Shown in pieces: positions 58,622 through 64,000 of a stretch of DNA of 64,000 bases. The stretch's first letter is position 1. Every line of letters starts with the position of its first letter. The position numbers and the translations under genes are program-made. Source of the stretch: Cacajao melanocephalus (lineage: Eukaryota; Chordata; Mammalia; Primates; Pitheciidae); the NCBI GenBank assembly GCA_963573385.1, contig CAUYLG010066006.1, positions 19,204 to 83,203 of the forward strand, written 5' to 3'. The notes under the pieces were generated by a model that worked only from the letters and a program-made list of their open reading frames with translations, was not told the DNA's origin and made no database searches.

Positions 58622-61193
58622 TTTTTTTATTGATACATAATATTTGTATATATTTATAGGGTACATGTGATATTTTGTTACATGCATATACTGTGTCATG
58701 ATCAAGTCAGGGTATTTAGGATATCCATCACCTCAGACATTTATCATTTCTTCCATTGTAAACATTTCAAATCCTCTCTTCTAGCTGTTTTGTAATATAC
58801 AACACATTGTTGCAACTGCAGTCACCCTACTGTGCTACTAAACTTATTTCTTCTATGTAACTGTATGTTTGTACCCATTAATCTGCCTCTCTTTATCCTC
58901 TTCCCCACCAACACCCACACACCCTTCACAGCCTCTGGTAACTGTCATTCTACTCTCTACCTCTATTAGATCAACTTTTTTTAGCTTCCACCTATGAGTG
59001 AAAACATGTATTTGTCTTCCTGTGCCTTGATTATTTTACTTAATGTAATTTCCTCCAGTTCTATCTATGTTGCTGCAAATGACAGGATTTTATTCTTTTT
59101 TATGGCCAAACAGCATTCCACTGTGCATATATAATCATATTTTCTTTTTCCATTCATCTTTGATGGACACTAAGGTTGATTCCATATCTTGGCTATTGTT
59201 AACAGGGCTACAATAAACATGGACATGCAGGTATCCTTTTGATATATTGAGTTCCATTTTTTGGAGGGTGAGTACCTGGTAGTGGGATTGTTGGATCATA
59301 AGGTATCTCTTTTTAGTTTAGTTTAGTTTAGTTTTTTTTGAGAAACCTACATACTGTTCTCTGTAATGGCTATACCAGTGTACGTTCCTACCAACACTGT
59401 GTGAGAGTTTCCATTTCTCTGAATCCTCACCAACATCTGTTATTTTTTGTCTTTTTGATAATAGCCATGCCAACTGAAGTAAGATAATATCTGATTGTGG
59501 TTTTGATTTGCATTTCCCTGATGATGAGTGATGTTGAGCATTTTTCATATAACTGTTTGCCGTTTGTATATGTTTTTGATAAGTACCTATGTATCTATTC
59601 ATATCTTTTGCCCACTTTTTAATGGGATTATTTGGTGTTTCACTGTTGAGTTATTTGAGTTCCCTGTACATAGCTCAACATGTTAAAGCCCTTATATGAC
59701 AAACCAACAGCTAACACCATGCTGAATGGGGAAAAGTTAGAAAGCCTTATCTCTAAGAACTGGAACAAGACAAGGATGCCCACTTTCACCACTCCTATTG
59801 TACTGGAAATCCTAGCCAGAGAAATTAGGCAAGAGAAAGAAATAAAAGGCATCCAAATTGGAAAAGAGAATGACAAACTTTGCAAACAATATGATCTTAT
59901 ATCTAGAAACTCTTAGATCTGATAAAAAAATTCAGTAAAGTTACAAGATACAAAATCAGCATAAAAATCACTGGTGTCTCTTTTCATTTTTTTTTTCTCT
60001 TTTGGAGATAGGGTCTCACTCTGTCACTCAGGCTGGAGTGCTGCATAGATGCTTACTGCAGCATCTACCTCCCAGGCTCAGGTGATTCTCTCACCTCACC
60101 CTCTCCCAAGTAGCTGGGACTACAGGTGCACACCACCACACCCAGCTAGTTTTTATATTTTTTGTAGAGACAGGGTTTCACTATTTTACCCAGGCAATCC
60201 ACTAGCTTCAGCCTCCCAAAGTGCTGAGATTACAGGCATGAGCCAGCACACCCAGCCAAGTGGCATTTCTATACACCAATAACAAACTAGCTGAAAAAGA
60301 AAGCAAGAAAGCAATCTCATTTACAATAACTACAAAAAATAAAGTAAAATGCCAAGGGAAAAAATTAACTAAGGTAGTAAAAGACCTCTGTAAGCAAAAA
60401 TAGAAAACATGGATAAAAGGAATTGAAGAGAACACACACAAATGGGAAGACATCCTAGGATCATGGATAGGAAGAATTAATATTGTTAAAATGACCATAA
60501 TACCCAAAGCAATCTATGGGTTCAGTGCAATCCCTATCAAAATACCAATGACATTTTTAACAGACAGAAAAATTTGTATGAAACTAAAAAAGAGACCAAA
60601 CAGCGAAAGCAATCCTGAGCAAAAAGAACAAAGCTGGAAGCATCATACTACCTGACTTCAAAATATATTACAAGGCTATAGTAACCAAAACAGCATGGTA
60701 TTTGTATGAAAACAGACACATAGATCAATGGAACGAATAGAGAACCCAGAAATAAGGTTACATATTTACAGCCAACTAATTTTTGACAAAGAACATAGAT
60801 TCTTGTCTTGGAGGTGCCAAGAACATAGATTAGGGAAAGAACATCCTCTTCAATAAATGGTGGTGGAAAAAATGAATATCCAGACACAAAAGAAAATAGA
60901 CCCCCCCCCACAGTATATAAAAAATCAACACAAAACTGATTGAAGACATGAACAGAAGACCCAAAACTATGACACCACTAGAAGAAAACATAGGGGAAAC
61001 ACTCTAGAACATCAGTCTAGGCAAATATTTTGTGTCTAGGACCTCAAAAATGCAGGCAAAAAAACATAAATGGGAAATTGGACTATATTAAACTATTAAT
61101 AAAAAGTTTCTGCACAGCAAAGGTAACAGTCAACAGAGTGAAGAGACAATCTGTGGAGTGGGAGAAAATATTTGCCGAATATTTATCCAACAA
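58622..61193 (-). mobile_element. 5'-inverted (twin-primed) L1 inserted into the host L1M
   Basis: 58622-59670 is antisense 3' UTR and late ORF2. At 59671 the orientation flips, and 59671-61193 is sense ORF2 from the RT region (ctaacaccatgctgaatggg) to just before the point where the antisense part begins. The two parts are adjacent in L1 coordinates with only a small gap, which is the signature of twin priming. Short word tgaactt at both edges. An Alu sits in the inverted part. Confidence 0.85.
59990..60257 (-). mobile_element. Alu, antisense, inside the inverted L1 segment
   Basis: T-tail at 59988-59997, body with an internal deletion around 60190, end cacacccagcc. L1 sense text continues at once after it ('catttctatacaccaataac'). 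Confidence 0.92.
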
Positions 61194-62867
61194 TGAACTT
61201 CCTTTTCATGTACTTATCTGCCATCCATATATCCTCTTTGATAGTTTCTATTCAGGTATTTTGCCTAATTTTTTATTGGGTTATTTTTTTTTCTTAAATT
61301 TTGAGAGTTCTTTATATATTCTAGATACAAGTTTCTTGTTGGATATATGATTTTCAAATACTTTCTCCCACTCTGTAGATTGTCTTTTCATTCTTATAAC
61401 AGCACCTTTTGCAAAGGAAAAAAATTTAATTTAGATGAAATCTATCATGTCGAGTTTTTTTTTTTTTTTAAATAGATTATGCTTTTGGCCTCTTGTCATG
61501 CCTAACCCCAGGTCACAAAGATTTTTATCCTATGTTTTCTTCTAAATGTTTTTATAGTTTTATGTTTTACATTTAGATCTGCGATCAGTTTTAGAATCAC
61601 TTTTATGCAAGGGGTGAGGTTTAGGTCAAGGCTGGTTTTCTGCATGTAAATGTCTAATTATTTCAATATAATTTGTTGAAAAGATCGTTCTTTTTCTATT
61701 AAGTTGCCTTTGCATTGTTTTAAAATTAATAAGCATATATTGTTCTCCCATATATTCTCTTTGGTAAAAGTCTTTTCAAGTCTTTTGGCCAATTTTTACT
61801 GAGTAGTTTGTTTTCTTAAGTTGAGTTTTGGTAGTATTCTATCTTCTAGGTACAGTGCCTTTGTCAGATATGTTACTTGGTGATAATTTCTGCCAGCCTC
61901 TAGTGGCTTGTCTTTCCGTTCTTTAACAGTGTCTTTTAAGAGCAAAGGCTTTTAATTTTGATGAAGTATATTTTTTTTCTCTCTCTCTCTTCAGATCATG
62001 CTTTTGGTGTTATGTGTAAGAAATTTCAACAGCATTTGTTGAAAAGACTGTCATCTCCCCATTGAATTGCCTTTACACCTTTGTCAAAAATTTATTGGTA
62101 ACATATATGTGGTCTATTTCTGGATTCACTACTTTGTTCTTTTAATCTGTGTCTATTATTTCACCAGTATTATACTCTCTTGATTATTATAGCTTTTTAA
62201 GTCTGAAAATTAGGTAGTATGATTTCTCCAACCTTATTCTTCATTTAAAATTGTTTTAATTGATCTAGTTTGTTTGGCTTTCATTTAAATTTTAGAACCA
62301 ACTTGTTTTTATTGTTGAAAAGTTACTGCTGTTTTTGTTTTTTGTTTTTTGTTTTTTTTTTTGGCTGGGATTTTTATTGAAACCACATTAAATCTGTGCT
62401 GCATTTTGGGTAGAATTGATACCATGTTGAACCTTCTAATTTATGAACTGGTATGCCTCTCCATTTGATTAGCTCTTCCATTTTTTAAAAATTCGCATTT
62501 CAAAGTTTTTAGAAAACAGTATTAAGTTTATACTTAAGTATTTATTTTCTTTATTTTTCAGCTACTGTAAATGATATATATTTTTTAAATGTCAGTTTCC
62601 AGTTGTCATTGCATCATGCTACTACCTTATTAAACTCACTTATCAGTTCTAGTGAAAATACCTTAGGATTTTCTGCATGGACCATATGTCATCTGTGAAT
62701 CAGAATCATTTTATTGCTTCCATTCTAACCTGCATGCTTTTTATTTTTTTCTTCCCTTTTTGCACCAGCTAGGACTTCTACTACAGTAGTAAACAGCAGT
62801 AGTGAAGGCGACATCCTTGCCTTGTTCCTATTCTTAGGGGGAAAGCATTCATTAAGTATAATGTTAG

Positions 62868-63184
<317 letters not shown>

Positions 63185-63616
63185 AGTTGAAGGTTTTTAT
63201 AGATGCCATTTCCTAGGTTGAGGAAGTTCCTTTTTGTTCCTGACTTTCTAAGAATATTTATTGTGAATAGCTACTGGATTTCTCAAATGCTTTTTTCTGG
63301 GTCAATTGATATGATCATTTGAGTTTTTTTCTTTAGACTACTATTATGGTTGATTACATTGACAGATTTTTGGATTTTAACCACTGTTTGCATCCTTAGG
63401 ATAAACCCCACTGCGTTATGGTGTATTATTCTTTTTATATGTTTCTGGATTTTATTGAATAATGTTTTGTTGAGGATTCATGGTATATTGGTGTGTAGTG
63501 TTCTTGTACTATCTTTGTATAGCTTTGATATCAGGGCAACACCAACTTTATATAACCAGTTGGCAACTGTTCACTCCTCTTCTGTTCCTGGAAGAGATTG
63601 TGTAGAATTGTTCTTT

Positions 63617-64000
63617 TCTTTTTTTTTTTTTTTTGTTATTGTACTTTAGATTCTGGGGTACATGTGCAGATCATGCAGGATTGTTGCATAGGTACACACA
63701 TGGCAATGTGGTTTGCTGCCTCCATCCCCCCCATCACCTACATCTGGTATTTCTCCCCATGTTATCCCTCCCTGACCTCCCCAGCCCCCTGCTGTCCCTC
63801 CCGTGGCCCCCCCAACAGACCCCAGTGTGTGATGCTCCCCTCCCTGTGTCCATGTGTTCTCATTGTTCATCACCTGCCTATGAGTGAGAACATGTGGTGT
63901 TTGATTTTCTGTTCTTGTGTCAGTTTGCTGAGAATTATGGTTTTCAGATTCATCCATGTGCCTACAAAGGACACAAACTCATCATTTTTTATGGCTGCAT
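63617..64000 (-). mobile_element. L1 (primate L1P type) 3' end, antisense, runs off the window
   Basis: The T-run at 63617-63634 is the reversed A-tail. The 3' UTR that follows (ctggggtacatgtgcagatc) resembles that at 745-1100, so it is the same general age class. Its 5' end lies beyond 64000. Confidence 0.9.

Overview
This window is primate, almost certainly human, genomic DNA. About half or more of it is recognisable interspersed repeat: many Alu elements in both orientations, primate L1 copies, older L1M, L2, MIR and CR1/L3 fragments, LTRs of the MLT1 and MST/THE1 type, and DNA-transposon relics of the MADE1, Tigger/MER2 and MER5 type. There are no operons, bacterial genes, CRISPR arrays or tRNA/rRNA genes. 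Only two pieces of real protein-coding sequence were found, and they splice together in frame.

The gene is PHACTR2 (phosphatase and actin regulator 2; human 6q24.2 from general knowledge), on the + strand. A GC-rich promoter and first exon lie at about 12420-12853. The coding start at 12808 begins MGQTSVSAL and the exon ends with a phase-1 donor at 12853/12854. The next exon, 45278-45445, has a strong polypyrimidine tract and donor. It encodes the very basic N-terminal block (KRKGK ... KPWKWRKKK) that precedes the first RPEL motif in PHACTR proteins. The RPEL exons and the C-terminal PP1-binding exon were not seen and should lie beyond position 64000. So 12854-45277 is intron 1 and 45446-64000 is the start of intron 2. 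Positions 1-12420 are upstream DNA, or intron of a transcript starting further upstream: PHACTR2 also has an isoform starting MDNA, and I did not see that exon here.

Layout: 0.2-6.4 kb is an old L2 split by a 5.2-kb antisense L1 with decayed ORF1 and ORF2. 6.4-8.2 kb holds L1M, Alu and L2 pieces. 8.2-12.4 kb is mostly unique non-coding DNA. 12.4-12.9 kb is the promoter and exon 1, with two upstream ORFs, a nuclear-receptor DR1 motif and a G-quadruplex candidate. 13-45 kb is intron 1, containing a composite Alu beside a 240-bp GGAA-rich polypurine tract (26.6-27.5 kb), a G-rich quadruplex candidate in place of an Alu tail (34.4 kb), a perfect 17-bp inverted repeat (36.1 kb) and two LTRs. 45.3 kb is exon 2. 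45.8-57 kb is intron 2, with an AT-rich degenerate tandem repeat, a MADE1 palindrome of the kind that gives rise to miR-548 genes, and many Alus. 57.4-64 kb is a nest of L1 copies inside L1 copies, one carrying a twin-priming 5' inversion.

I did not find a convincing new biological system. The points most worth following are the uORF arrangement in PHACTR2 exon 1, the MADE1 hairpin, the 36.1-kb hairpin, the GGAA tract and the L1 nest. Repeat family names come from memory of consensus sequences and their edges are approximate unless a target-site duplication (TSD) is quoted.
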